In this document: positions 6,737 through 15,736 of the stretch, in pieces
Layout of the letters: every line of letters begins with the position of its first letter
Position numbering within the stretch: the stretch's first letter is position 1
DNA from: CAJWPI01 sp964571215
GTDB lineage: Bacteria > Pseudomonadota > Gammaproteobacteria > Magnimaribacterales > Magnimaribacteraceae
Direction: 5' to 3'
Assembly (NCBI GenBank): GCA_964571215.1
Contig: CAZMZZ010000028.1
Coordinates: forward strand, 1-18,854
DNA length: 18,854 nt
Program-made: the position numbers and the translations under genes
Notes under the pieces: generated by a model
Databases searched by the model: none
What the model was told of the DNA's origin: nothing
The model's input: only the letters and a program-made list of their open reading frames with translations

Positions 6737-9700
6737 GAAAATATTGTTTTAATTAAAGGGCAGGGGTATTTTTCTGATTTTAGACTTAACTCTATATTAG
6801 AAAAAATTAATGATTCAGGGGTTGATATAACCTCAGTAGATTGCTTTGAATGTTTCATTGTTTCTTTTAAAGATAAATTTAAGAATGTTAACTCTCAAGA
6901 AATTCGGAGACTTAAAAATATTCTAAGTTCAACTAACGAACAAACAATCTTAAGTAATAATGCTTTTTTAATAACACCCAGAAAAGGTACTTTCTCTCCT
7001 TGGGCTACAAAAGCTCAAGATATTTTTAATAACTGCGATATTGGTTGTGTTGAGAGAATAGAGAGAGGTCTTTTTTATTCTTTGACTTCTAAAGAATTAA
7101 TACAAAACTCCACTTTAGAATCAATAGGAGAGAATTTAGCAGATCGTATGACTGAAAGTGTAATAGTAGATCTTGAAAATATTTCATCTTTCTTTTCTGA
7201 CCAAAAAAGGGCTTCTTTCAAAACTATCCCCATTCTTACCAAAGGCGATGAAGCTTTAAAAGAAGCAAATGAGATATTGGGTTTAGCACTTAATGAGAAT
7301 GAAATTCAATATTTATATTCTAATTGTTTAGAAAGGGGTTTAAATCTCACAGATACAGAATTGATGATGTTCGCCCAAGCAAATTCAGAACATTGTAGGC
7401 ACAAGACTTTTAATGCTCGTTGGAAAGTAGATGAATTAGAACAGCCTTTAAGTTTATTTGAGATGATTCAAAATACTCATAAGACTAATAAAAAGGGTGT
7501 GCTTTCTGCTTACAGTGATAATGCAGCAGTAATTGAAGGTTTTGAAGGTAGGAGATTCTTTCCTGATCCAAAGACTAAGACTTACAAAGCTTTCAAAGAA
7601 AGCATTCATTTCGTGACAAAAGTTGAAACTCACAACCACCCGACTGCTATATCCCCTTTCTCAGGTGCTTCTACCGGTTCTGGTGGAGAAATAAGGGATG
7701 AAGGTGCTACTGGAAGGGGAGCTAAACCAAAAGCAGGATTATGTGGATTTAGCGTTTCAAATTTAAGAATCCCAGGATTTATAGAAAGCTGGGAATCTAA
7801 TGAGAATTCTCCTGACAGAATTGCTAAACCTCTTCAAATTATGTTAGAGGCTCCTATAGGAGCTGCAGCTTTTAATAATGAATTCGGTAGACCCAATATC
7901 TTAGGATACTTTAGATCTTTTGAAATGGAAGCTGATTATGAAGGTGAAAGGAAGGTTTATGGATATCACAAACCAATTATGCTTGCTGGAGGTTTAGGAA
8001 ACATAAGACAATCACACATTAACAAAGCAAAGGTTTCAATTGGATCTAAAATAATTGTTCTAGGAGGACCAGCTATGCTTATAGGCTTAGGTGGTGGTTC
8101 GGCTTCTTCTTTGTCTTCAGGATCTTCCAATTCAGACCTTGATTATGCCTCTGTTCAACGTGAGAACGCTGAGATGGAAAGGAGATGCCAGGAGGTATTG
8201 GACAAATGTTGGCAGAAAGGACATCTAAACCCTATTTTATTCATTCATGATGTTGGAGCGGGAGGACTTTCAAATGCTATACCAGAACTTTTAAAAGATA
8301 TCGGATTAGGCGCAACAGTGGAATTAAGAAAAATTCCTAATGCTGAGCCAGGAATGACTCCTTTAGAAATTTGGTGTAATGAATCTCAAGAAAGATATGT
8401 AATGGCTATTCAAGAAAAGAGTATTGATGAGTTTGAAGACTTTTGCAGAAGAGAAAGGTGTCCTTACTCAATTGTTGGAGAAATAAAAAAAGATTTTAAG
8501 TTAAAGGTCTATGATAGTGAATTTGATAATTATCCAATTGACATACCTTTAGATATCATTTTTGGAAAAATTTTAGAAAAAACTAAGACTTTTAACACTA
8601 AGCATAAGAAGAAAAAGAATCTTCAATTGGAGAACTTAGACTTAAATGCCCTTGCTTATAAAGTGCTGAGACATCCTTCCGTTGCTAGCAAAAATTTTCT
8701 TATCACTATAGCTGATAGATCTATAACAGGTTTAATTCATAGAGATCAACTTGTAGGTCCATGGCAAGTCCCTGTTTCTGATAACGCTATCACTCTAGCA
8801 GGGTTTTATAGCAATCATGGAGAAGCTATGTCTTTAGGGGAAAAATCACCATGTGCAGTTTTAAATTCCTCTTCAGCTGCAAGAATGGCAGTAGCAGAAT
8901 CAATAACTAACATTATATCTGCAGGAGTGGAAAATATTTCTGATATCAAATTATCAGCTAATTGGATGGGATCTCCCGATCGTTTAAATATGAATCAAGA
9001 TTTATATGAGGCAGTTTCAGCAATAGGAATAGATCTATGTCCTGAATGGAAAATTAGTATTCCTGTTGGTAAGGATTCTTTGTCTATGGCAACAGACTGG
9101 AAAGATAAGAAGGGGAATCATTCAGTAATTGCTCCTCTCTCATTAGTTATTTCAGCCTTTTCTAAAATAAGAGATGTTGAACTGTCAATTACTCCCCAAC
9201 TGAAAACTGATGAAGGCAGTACAGAATTACTTTTTATCGATTTAGCCAAAGGACAAGAACGTCTTGGAGGAAGTATAGCTTCTCAGGTTGAAGGAAAGCT
9301 TTATGGTGATACACCAGATGTTGAATGTGTAAAAGAGATGCCAGAATTCGTGAAAACTTTCCACAAACTTCTCGCAAAGAAAAAAATATTGGCTTACCAC
9401 GATAAATCTGATGGAGGTCTTTTTACTACTTTAGTAGAAATGGCTTTTGCAGGAAGAGCTGGTATAGATATAGATTTAACTGATATTTGCAACTCAGACA
9501 ATAAGATGATCAAAACCCTTTTCAATGAAGAATTAGGGGCGGTTATACAAATAAAGAAAAAATATAGGGAAGAGATTTTAAGACTTCTAAGGTCTAGTGG
9601 ACTAGACCAACATGTTTATTGTATTGGCCAACTACTTACTGAAAAAAAAGTTAGTATTAAAAGAAATAATAACGTACTTTTAGAGAACAATCTGACTGAC

Positions 9701-10633
9701 CTTCTTAAGGAATGGAACTTAGTTAGTTATAGACTGCAATCTATTAGAGATAATCCTGAAACAGCTAAACAGGAATATATTCATGATTCAGATCAAGATA
9801 GTAAAGGTTTAAGTCCTCAACTAACCTTTTCGGTCCCAAAAAAAATTAGAAAGAACCTAATCAAACCTAAATTAGCGGTACTTAGAGAACAAGGTGTAAA
9901 TGGGCATGTCGAAATGGCAGCTGCTTTTACAAAAGTAGGATTCTCATGTGTTGATGTACATATGACAGATCTAATATCAGGAAACTCTAAATTAAGTGAT
10001 TTTAGGGGAATAGTTGCATGCGGAGGTTTTTCCTATGGAGATGTTTTAGGAGCTGGTCAAGGATGGGCATCAACTATTCTTTACAATAAAGGATTAAAGA
10101 GAGACTTCAAAGAATTTTTCTCAAGAGAAGATGTTTTCTCTTTAGGAATATGCAATGGTTGTCAGATGTTTGCCCATTTGCAGAGTTTAATCCCTGGTTC
10201 AAAAGGATGGCCAAAATTTATAAGAAACACTTCTGAGAAGTTTGAATCAAGAGTAGTTCAAACAAAAATTAATGAAACTCCATCTATCTTCTTTAGGGGT
10301 ATGTCTGGTTCCGTGCTTCCAATATCTGTAGCACATGGGGAAGGAAGAGTTGCTCTTTTAAAAGAAGAGGCAAGTTTATTGATAGATAAAAAATTAGTAC
10401 CTACCATTTATTCAGATGATGAGGGAAGAGGAACTAAAGAATACCCTTTTAATCCAAATGGATCTTCAGAAGGGATAGCTGGAGTTACTAACGAATCTGG
10501 TACTGTAACTATTATGATGCCTCATCCAGAAAGATCTTTTCTTTCAATTCAGAACTCTTGGCGACCTAATAACTGGTCACAATATAGTCCATGGATTAAG
10601 TTTTTTTTAAATGCTAGAGACTTTATTGGCTAA
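6713..10633 (+). CDS. purL: Phosphoribosylformylglycinamidine synthase (FGAM synthase), long form
   Basis: Fourth step of de novo purine synthesis: converts FGAR, ATP and glutamine to FGAM, in the cytoplasm. This is the single-chain proteobacterial type (1,306 residues; E. coli is about 1,295). The N-terminal PurS-like domain covers about 1-155. Two tandem AIRS-like halves follow, with NSEHCRHKTF, ETHNHPTAISPF (near 304-315) and HDVGAGGLSNAIPEL. The C-terminal glutamine amidotransferase domain begins near residue 1055 (REQGVNGHVEMA) and contains GFSYGDVLGAGQGWA. Its triad is C1147 (in GICNGCQ), H1271 and E1273 (MPHPER). All catalytic parts are present, so it should work alone without PurS or PurQ. 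The ATG at 6713 lacks a Shine-Dalgarno sequence. The end overlaps the convergent Nudix gene by four bases (CTAA). Confidence 0.98.
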   Translation: MSLFREVSENIVLIKGQGYFSDFRLNSILEKINDSGVDITSVDCFECFIVSFKDKFKNVNSQEIRRLKNILSSTNEQTILSNNAFLITPRKGTFSPWATKAQDIFNNCDIGCVERIERGLFYSLTSKELIQNSTLESIGENLADRMTESVIVDLENISSFFSDQKRASFKTIPILTKGDEALKEANEILGLALNENEIQYLYSNCLERGLNLTDTELMMFAQANSEHCRHKTFNARWKVDELEQPLSLFEMIQNTHKTNKKGVLSAYSDNAAVIEGFEGRRFFPDPKTKTYKAFKESIHFVTKVETHNHPTAISPFSGASTGSGGEIRDEGATGRGAKPKAGLCGFSVSNLRIPGFIESWESNENSPDRIAKPLQIMLEAPIGAAAFNNEFGRPNILGYFRSFEMEADYEGERKVYGYHKPIMLAGGLGNIRQSHINKAKVSIGSKIIVLGGPAMLIGLGGGSASSLSSGSSNSDLDYASVQRENAEMERRCQEVLDKCWQKGHLNPILFIHDVGAGGLSNAIPELLKDIGLGATVELRKIPNAEPGMTPLEIWCNESQERYVMAIQEKSIDEFEDFCRRERCPYSIVGEIKKDFKLKVYDSEFDNYPIDIPLDIIFGKILEKTKTFNTKHKKKKNLQLENLDLNALAYKVLRHPSVASKNFLITIADRSITGLIHRDQLVGPWQVPVSDNAITLAGFYSNHGEAMSLGEKSPCAVLNSSSAARMAVAESITNIISAGVENISDIKLSANWMGSPDRLNMNQDLYEAVSAIGIDLCPEWKISIPVGKDSLSMATDWKDKKGNHSVIAPLSLVISAFSKIRDVELSITPQLKTDEGSTELLFIDLAKGQERLGGSIASQVEGKLYGDTPDVECVKEMPEFVKTFHKLLAKKKILAYHDKSDGGLFTTLVEMAFAGRAGIDIDLTDICNSDNKMIKTLFNEELGAVIQIKKKYREEILRLLRSSGLDQHVYCIGQLLTEKKVSIKRNNNVLLENNLTDLLKEWNLVSYRLQSIRDNPETAKQEYIHDSDQDSKGLSPQLTFSVPKKIRKNLIKPKLAVLREQGVNGHVEMAAAFTKVGFSCVDVHMTDLISGNSKLSDFRGIVACGGFSYGDVLGAGQGWASTILYNKGLKRDFKEFFSREDVFSLGICNGCQMFAHLQSLIPGSKGWPKFIRNTSEKFESRVVQTKINETPSIFFRGMSGSVLPISVAHGEGRVALLKEEASLLIDKKLVPTIYSDDEGRGTKEYPFNPNGSSEGIAGVTNESGTVTIMMPHPERSFLSIQNSWRPNNWSQYSPWIKFFLNARDFIG

Positions 10634-11178
10634 CTTTTTGGTTTATAGGGAACTTCAATAGTTTCATTTTTTAAAGTGAAAGTAGACTTCTTTAGATCTT
10701 TAAAGTAATAAACTAGAGCTCTTTTTACAAATGGGAAGGCTAGTTCACTCCAAGGTATTTCATTCTCATAAAACAACTGAACCTCCAAGCTCTCAGGTGT
10801 GGGGCCGAAGTTATGATCTTTAAGTCTAGCTAAGTAGATTAAATAAATTTGTGATATATGAGGAATATCAAAGATTGTATAGAGGGACTGGATTTCTACT
10901 TTTGTAGAGGTTTCTTCAAGAGTTTCTCGAGAAGCTCCTTCTACTATAGTCTCACCATTTTCTAAGAAACCTGCAGGAAGAGTCCATAAGCCGTAACGGG
11001 GGTTGATACCTCTTCTGCATAATAAGACTCTATCTTTCTCAGTAGGTAAAGTTCCTACCACTAATTTGGGGTTTTCATAATGTATAATAGGGCAATCCTT
11101 ACAACAATACCTTTCCCTGTTGTCTCCTTCAGGTATTTTTAACTCAACTTCCCCACCACAATTACTACAATATTTCAT
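10630..11178 (-). CDS. Zinc-ribbon Nudix hydrolase
   Basis: A 182-residue protein. It begins with a small zinc ribbon (C4, C7 with C25 or C26, and C29), followed by a Nudix fold. The Nudix box starts at G70 and has E76, R84, E85, E88 and E89 in the expected positions (GFLENGE, then RETLEET). The usual late Gly of the box is Ser91. These residues bind the magnesium that cleaves a nucleoside diphosphate linked to another group. The ribbon plus Nudix layout is like NudC but much shorter, and the NudC SQPWPFPxS motif is not seen, so an ADP-ribose, FAD or other sugar-nucleotide hydrolase is more likely than an NADH pyrophosphatase. The substrate is not determined. The ATG lacks a Shine-Dalgarno sequence. 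Divergent from a second Nudix gene 68 bases away. Confidence 0.9.
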   Translation of the reverse strand: MKYCSNCGGEVELKIPEGDNRERYCCKDCPIIHYENPKLVVGTLPTEKDRVLLCRRGINPRYGLWTLPAGFLENGETIVEGASRETLEETSTKVEIQSLYTIFDIPHISQIYLIYLARLKDHNFGPTPESLEVQLFYENEIPWSELAFPFVKRALVYYFKDLKKSTFTLKNETIEVPYKPKS

Positions 11179-11246
11179 TAAATATAGAATTTTTCGAAAA
11201 TAAAGGCACAGGAGTATAAACTATAAAGGTTTTAAAAAAGTAATTT
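11179..11246. promoter_or_regulatory. Divergent promoter region between two Nudix genes
   Basis: The 68-base gap must hold the starts of both transcripts unless read-through occurs. On the plus strand TATAAA occurs at 11215-11220 and at 11222-11227. On the minus strand 11218-11213 reads TATACT. All are fair -10 boxes, but no clear -35 element is visible for any, so the exact starts are uncertain. No operator-like palindrome was noticed. Confidence 0.3.
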
Positions 11247-11849
11247 ATGATAAATCAAATCAAAGAGAGACTTAAATATTTCAAAGGAGTTCCTCCAACA
11301 AATGATCTTCCTAAAGCTGCAGTTCTTATAGCCATAACTAATGAAATTAAGCCTTCAGTACTTTATACACTAAGGTCCAAAAAAGTTTCTTCTCATAGCG
11401 GCGAGGTTTCTTTTCCTGGAGGAATGTCTGAAAAAACTGATATTAGCTTAACTGAAACTGCCCTAAGAGAGTCAGAAGAAGAAATAGGCTTAAGAAAAGA
11501 AAGCGTTGATATCGTAGGTTCCTTGGACACTATGGTCTCTAGATTTAATATAAGTGTAACTCCTTTTGTAGGAATTATTCCAGGTGAAGTTAAGTTAAAC
11601 AGCTCCTCTGAAGAAATAGAAACTTTTTTTAAAGTTCCCTTGACCTTTTTATTAGATGACAACCGGTTTAGAAATGATCCTGTAAAAAGAGGTAAAAAAA
11701 CCTTTTATGTACCAGCATATAAATATGATTCCTATATAATTTGGGGTCTTACTGCAATGATAACAGTTAACTTCCTAAACCTAGTATTTGATGCTGATAT
11801 AGATCTTTCAAACCCTGTTAAACTCAAAGGAGAAAAAGATGATTTATGA
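11247..11849 (+). CDS. Nudix hydrolase of the CoA diphosphatase type
   Basis: Probably cleaves coenzyme A or acyl-CoA to phosphopantetheine and adenosine 3',5'-bisphosphate, removing damaged CoA. The CoA-specific signature preceding the Nudix box is clear: LYTLRSKKVSSHSGEVSFPGG at residues 39-59 matches the LLTxRS...HxGxxxFPGG pattern of NudL/YeaB proteins. The box follows with DISLTETALRESEEEIGL, with R74, E75, E78 and E79 in place. Length (200 residues) fits the family. The ATG has no Shine-Dalgarno sequence. First gene of a tight rightward run; its last 11 bases overlap the carbonic-anhydrase-like gene, so the two are translationally linked. Confidence 0.92.
   Translation: MINQIKERLKYFKGVPPTNDLPKAAVLIAITNEIKPSVLYTLRSKKVSSHSGEVSFPGGMSEKTDISLTETALRESEEEIGLRKESVDIVGSLDTMVSRFNISVTPFVGIIPGEVKLNSSSEEIETFFKVPLTFLLDDNRFRNDPVKRGKKTFYVPAYKYDSYIIWGLTAMITVNFLNLVFDADIDLSNPVKLKGEKDDL
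11826..11832 (+). promoter_or_regulatory. Strong Shine-Dalgarno sequence inside the upstream gene
   Basis: AAAGGAG lies six bases before the ATG at 11839 and is within the coding end of the CoA-diphosphatase-type gene. It selects this ATG over the nearby ATG at 11846, which is not at a suitable distance. It is one of the few strong ribosome-binding sites in the window. Confidence 0.7.
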
Positions 11850-12360
11850 TTTAGGTAACTTTTCTTTAGATACAGAAGGAGATGACTTCTTTATAGCTGA
11901 AAGTGCAGTTGTTTTAGGTAAAGTTAAATTAGCTAAAGATTCTAGTGTATGGTTTGGAGCTGTTCTCAGAGGAGATACTGAACTAATAACAGTCGGAGAG
12001 GGAAGCAATATTCAAGACTGTGCAGTTTTACACACTGATCCAGGATTTCCACTTACAATAGGTAAAAATGTCACAGTAGGTCACCATGCAACTTTACATG
12101 GTTGTACTATAGGCGATGGAAGTTTAGTTGGTATCAATTCGGTGATTCTAAATGGAGCTAAAATAGGTAAGGGATGTTTGATAGCAGCTAATGCCTTGGT
12201 GACTGAAGGCATGGAAGTACCTAACGGATCAGTAGTAATGGGCTCACCTGGTAAGGTAAAGTCTATTTTAGACGATAATGGCAAGGAAGCTCTTATGCTC
12301 AATGCTATTCATTATGTAAGCAATTATAAAAGATTTAAAAAAGAGTTAATAAAGAAATGA
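11839..12360 (+). CDS. Gamma-carbonic-anhydrase-like hexapeptide-repeat protein (YrdA/PaaY type)
   Basis: Left-handed beta-helix protein of 173 residues, expected to form a trimer with metal sites between subunits. Hexapeptide repeats run from about residue 15 to 135 (for example VWFGAVLRGD, TIGDGSLVGI, VVMGSPGKV). The three histidines that bind zinc in gamma carbonic anhydrases match: H65, H82 and H87, with the last two five residues apart, as in the archaeal enzyme. The C-terminal helix (about 145-173) is usual for the YrdA group. Many members have weak or no measured carbonic anhydrase activity, and PaaY is a thioesterase, so the activity is uncertain. It lies between a CoA diphosphatase-type gene and a hydrolase gene, which makes a CoA-related role worth considering. 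Confidence 0.93.
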   Translation: MIYDLGNFSLDTEGDDFFIAESAVVLGKVKLAKDSSVWFGAVLRGDTELITVGEGSNIQDCAVLHTDPGFPLTIGKNVTVGHHATLHGCTIGDGSLVGINSVILNGAKIGKGCLIAANALVTEGMEVPNGSVVMGSPGKVKSILDDNGKEALMLNAIHYVSNYKRFKKELIKK

Positions 12361-12372
12361 GGTGAAGAAATT

Positions 12373-13077
12373 ATGAAAAATGAATTAACTAAATATAAGG
12401 AAGGTGACACTGACTTAATAGGGTATGTTTCTTACCCAGAAGCTGAAAACTCTCCCTTAATTCTCATAGCACATACTTGGGCAGGAAGAGATCAGTTTGT
12501 TCATGATAGAGCTGACGAGCTTGCATCTTTGGGATATACAGCTTTTGCTGTTGATATGTATGGTGATGGAAAAGTTGGAAATGATGTTGCAGAAAATGAA
12601 GCATTAATGTCACCTTTGGTAGGAGATAGAGAATTACTCAAGAAAAGAATTAATGCAGCCTTAGAGCACGGGAAGACACTCTCAGGAGTAGACTCCAAAA
12701 GAATTGGAGCTATAGGCTATTGTTTTGGTGGTTTGGTAGTTTTAGATCTAGCTAGATCAGGTGCTTCTTTAAGGGGCGTAGTAAGTTTTCATGGGCTATT
12801 AATGGGATCAGAAATTTCTTTAGAAGGAATCAAGGCCAAAATCTTAGCTCTTCATGGAGAAAGAGATCCTATGGTACCTTTGGATATGGTTGACAGTTTT
12901 CAGAAAGAGATGACAGGTGCCAAAGCTGATTGGCAACTACACAGTTATGGTGGGACTTATCACGCATTTACCAACCCCGATGCTAATGATCCGGCTTTAG
13001 GTGCCCAATATAATGAATCAGCAAACAAAAGATCTTGGAAATCAATGCTAAATTTCCTTGATGAGATATTTTCATAA
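12373..13077 (+). CDS. Dienelactone hydrolase-family alpha/beta hydrolase
   Basis: Cytoplasmic alpha/beta hydrolase of 234 residues, the usual length of the family. The nucleophile elbow is GYCFGG with C117, the acid is D165 (in HGERDPMVP) and the base is H197 (in YHAFT). This is the Cys-Asp-His triad typical of dienelactone hydrolases. The glutamate that activates the cysteine in the classic enzyme is not evident in the HTWAGRD segment (34-40), so the true substrate is probably a different ester or lactone, and no aromatic-degradation genes are nearby. The ATG follows AGGTGA by about seven bases. It starts 12 bases after the carbonic-anhydrase-like gene and 22 bases before alaS, in one likely operon. 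Confidence 0.92.
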   Translation: MKNELTKYKEGDTDLIGYVSYPEAENSPLILIAHTWAGRDQFVHDRADELASLGYTAFAVDMYGDGKVGNDVAENEALMSPLVGDRELLKKRINAALEHGKTLSGVDSKRIGAIGYCFGGLVVLDLARSGASLRGVVSFHGLLMGSEISLEGIKAKILALHGERDPMVPLDMVDSFQKEMTGAKADWQLHSYGGTYHAFTNPDANDPALGAQYNESANKRSWKSMLNFLDEIFS

Positions 13078-13099
13078 TTTGTAAGGATTATTTCTTAAA

Positions 13100-15703
13100 G
13101 TGAAAGTTAACAAAATAAGAAAAACTTTTTTAGATTATTTTCATAATAAAGACCATGAAATTGTTGAAAGCTCTTCATTGATTCCAGTAAATGACCCGAG
13201 CTTGCTTTTTACTAATGCTGGAATGGTTCCTTTCAAAGATGTATTGCTAGGAGTTGAGAAAAGGCCTTATTCTAGGGCGGTTACTTCTCAAAAATGCCTT
13301 AGAGTAGGAGGAAAGCATAATGATCTTGATAATGTAGGTTATACCTCTAGACATCATACATTTTTTGAAATGCTAGGAAATTTTAGTTTTGGAGATTATT
13401 TTAAGGAAGAGGCGATACATTTTGCGTGGGAGTTATTAATTGATAATTATTCTATTTCGAAAGAGAAATTATGGATAACTGTTCATAAAGATGACCAAGA
13501 ATCTGAGGATATATGGGTAAATGATATCGGAATCAATAAGGCAAGGATTTCAAGACTGGGGGATGAAGATAATTTCTGGACTATGGGAGACACTGGACCA
13601 TGTGGTCCTTGTACTGAGATCTTTTATGATCATGGTACTAATCATAAAGGAAATCCACCTGCAGAAGGTTCAAATACAGGAGATAGGTTTGTAGAAATAT
13701 GGAATCTAGTATTTACACAATTTGATAGATCTGAGAATGGAAATCTTAAGACCTTGCCTAATCCTTGTGTAGATACTGGAATGGGACTAGAAAGAATTGC
13801 TACTGTCCTTCAAGGAAAAACTAATAACTTTGATTCAGATATCTTTTCTCCACTGATAAATAAAGTTTTTGAGATATCCAATACAGACAATTTAAATGAC
13901 CCTTCTTTAAAAGTTATAGCTGATCATATTAGAGCAAGTGCTTTTTTGATTAGTGATGGTGTCACGCCAACTAATGAGGGAAGAGGTTATGTATTAAGAA
14001 GGATAATTAGGAGAGCTTTACGTCATTGTTACAAGCTTAAAATAGAGCCCCCTATTTTATCTGAATTAATACCTACTCTGGTTAAAAATATGGGTACAGC
14101 TTTCCCAGATCTTAAGAAAAATTCTAAATTAATAAAAGCAAATTTATTTCAAGAAGAGGAACAATTTAGTTCTACTTTGGTCCAAGGAATGAAGCTTTTA
14201 AAAGAAGAAATGAAAGATTTCTCAGGAAAAATTTTACCTGCAGAACTTGTATTTCAACTTTACGATACTTATGGATTTCCTTTAGATATGACTTCAGACT
14301 TTGCTAAGGAAAATGGTTTAAGTGTAGATATAGAGGGTTACGAAAAGTTGATGAAAAAACAACAAACAAGAGGTAGAGAGTCAAGTGCATTTGCTTCCAG
14401 TCTACAAGAATCAGTAATTTTGAAAGGAAAAACAAAATTTCAAGGGTACGAAAAAGAAGATTTAAAAACCAAGATTAAGGGAATTTTCAATACAAAAGGA
14501 CAGAAAATAACTTCTTTAGTAAACAAGAAAGAAGGATTAGTTTTTCTAGAAGAGACACCTTTTTATGCTGAATCTGGAGGTCAAGTTGGGGACTCAGGAG
14601 TTATTTCTTCAAGGGGAGTAGAATTTTTTGTACAAGATACTCAGAAGATTGGAGATCATCTTGCACATATTGGTAGTTTGAAGAAGGGCTCTTTAAAAGA
14701 TGGTATGACAGTTGAGGCCACAATTAATAAGAATAAGAGAAAAAGGGTAGCTGCTAATCATTCAGCAACTCACTTATTGAATTCAGCTCTAAAGATAATT
14801 CTAGGTTCATCTATAGAGCAAAGAGGGTCACTTGTTGATGAGACTCATCTAAGGTTTGATTTTACTTACCAAAACCCTCTTACTAATAAGCAAATAAGAC
14901 AAATTGAAAATATGGTCAATGAAGAGATTAGAAAGAACTCATTGACGATAACAGAAACAATGACCAAGAACGAAGCCTTAGATAAAGGTGCTTTAGCTTT
15001 CTTTGGTGAGAAATATGGAGATAAAGTTAGAGTTCTTTCATTAGGAAAAGATTTTTCTATTGAATTATGTGGAGGGACTCATGTAAAACGAACAGGTGAT
15101 ATAGGGTTTTTTACTATAACAAATGAATCTTCAATATCAGCTGGAGTAAGAAGGTTAGAGGCAGCTACTGGAGAAGTTGCGTTAAGTCTTGTCCAGTCTC
15201 AAGAGCAAGACTTACGAGAAGTGGCTACTTCTTTAAATACTTCATCAGATCAAGCATCAAAAAGAGTTAAACAACTTTTAAAAGATAATAAAACCCTTAA
15301 AAGGAAGCTAGACGAACTGCATCTAAAAAACTTACAAACTTCATCTAAAGATCTCGCCTCTTTTGTTGTAAAAGTTGGAAGTCTTTCATTAATAGCTAAA
15401 AGACTTGATGGTCACGATAGTAATATTTTGAGAAAAACAGCAGACGAGATGAGAAATAATAAGAACAATATAATAGTTGTTCTTATATCGTCTATTGAAG
15501 AAAAAATTCCAGTTGTGGTTGGTTTAAGTAAAAATATTGATCAGCTAGATGCAAGACTTATTATGGATTATATCACGAACCAACTTGGTGGAAGTGGAGG
15601 TGGAAGAAAAGATTTTGCTCAAGGTGGAGCAGATAATGAAGAAGATATTGATTTTGTACTATCTTCTCTTGAAGAATTTATAACCTCTTCAATAAATAAC
15701 TAA
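13100..15703 (+). CDS. alaS: Alanine--tRNA ligase (AlaRS)
   Basis: Class II synthetase that charges tRNA-Ala and removes mischarged Ser or Gly. The catalytic domain begins at the N-terminus (IRKTFLDYFHNKDHEIVESS) and contains the class II motif region HHTFFEMLGNFSFGDYF. The editing domain has its zinc ligands: HSATH at H554/H558 and CGGTH at C657/H661. The C-terminal C-Ala domain ends with the glycine-rich GGSGGGRKDFAQGG at about 830-843. Full length at 867 residues (E. coli is about 876). The start is GTG at 13100; AAGGA lies 12 bases upstream, a rather long spacing. Downstream lysC follows after 33 bases, as in pseudomonads. Confidence 0.97.
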   Translation: MKVNKIRKTFLDYFHNKDHEIVESSSLIPVNDPSLLFTNAGMVPFKDVLLGVEKRPYSRAVTSQKCLRVGGKHNDLDNVGYTSRHHTFFEMLGNFSFGDYFKEEAIHFAWELLIDNYSISKEKLWITVHKDDQESEDIWVNDIGINKARISRLGDEDNFWTMGDTGPCGPCTEIFYDHGTNHKGNPPAEGSNTGDRFVEIWNLVFTQFDRSENGNLKTLPNPCVDTGMGLERIATVLQGKTNNFDSDIFSPLINKVFEISNTDNLNDPSLKVIADHIRASAFLISDGVTPTNEGRGYVLRRIIRRALRHCYKLKIEPPILSELIPTLVKNMGTAFPDLKKNSKLIKANLFQEEEQFSSTLVQGMKLLKEEMKDFSGKILPAELVFQLYDTYGFPLDMTSDFAKENGLSVDIEGYEKLMKKQQTRGRESSAFASSLQESVILKGKTKFQGYEKEDLKTKIKGIFNTKGQKITSLVNKKEGLVFLEETPFYAESGGQVGDSGVISSRGVEFFVQDTQKIGDHLAHIGSLKKGSLKDGMTVEATINKNKRKRVAANHSATHLLNSALKIILGSSIEQRGSLVDETHLRFDFTYQNPLTNKQIRQIENMVNEEIRKNSLTITETMTKNEALDKGALAFFGEKYGDKVRVLSLGKDFSIELCGGTHVKRTGDIGFFTITNESSISAGVRRLEAATGEVALSLVQSQEQDLREVATSLNTSSDQASKRVKQLLKDNKTLKRKLDELHLKNLQTSSKDLASFVVKVGSLSLIAKRLDGHDSNILRKTADEMRNNKNNIIVVLISSIEEKIPVVVGLSKNIDQLDARLIMDYITNQLGGSGGGRKDFAQGGADNEEDIDFVLSSLEEFITSSINN

Positions 15704-15736
15704 TATAGAATGCTCTCTTTTTAAGAGCTTAAATCT

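Noticed and set aside
12373..13077. A true dienelactone hydrolase of chloroaromatic degradation
   Set aside because: The triad fits the family, but the usual activating glutamate is not evident and no catabolic genes are present; only the family name is supported.
15712..15728. Hairpin between alaS and lysC as a possible terminator
   Set aside because: The stem is only five pairs with a seven-base loop and no T run follows; it is too weak to terminate and may at most affect lysC ribosome binding.
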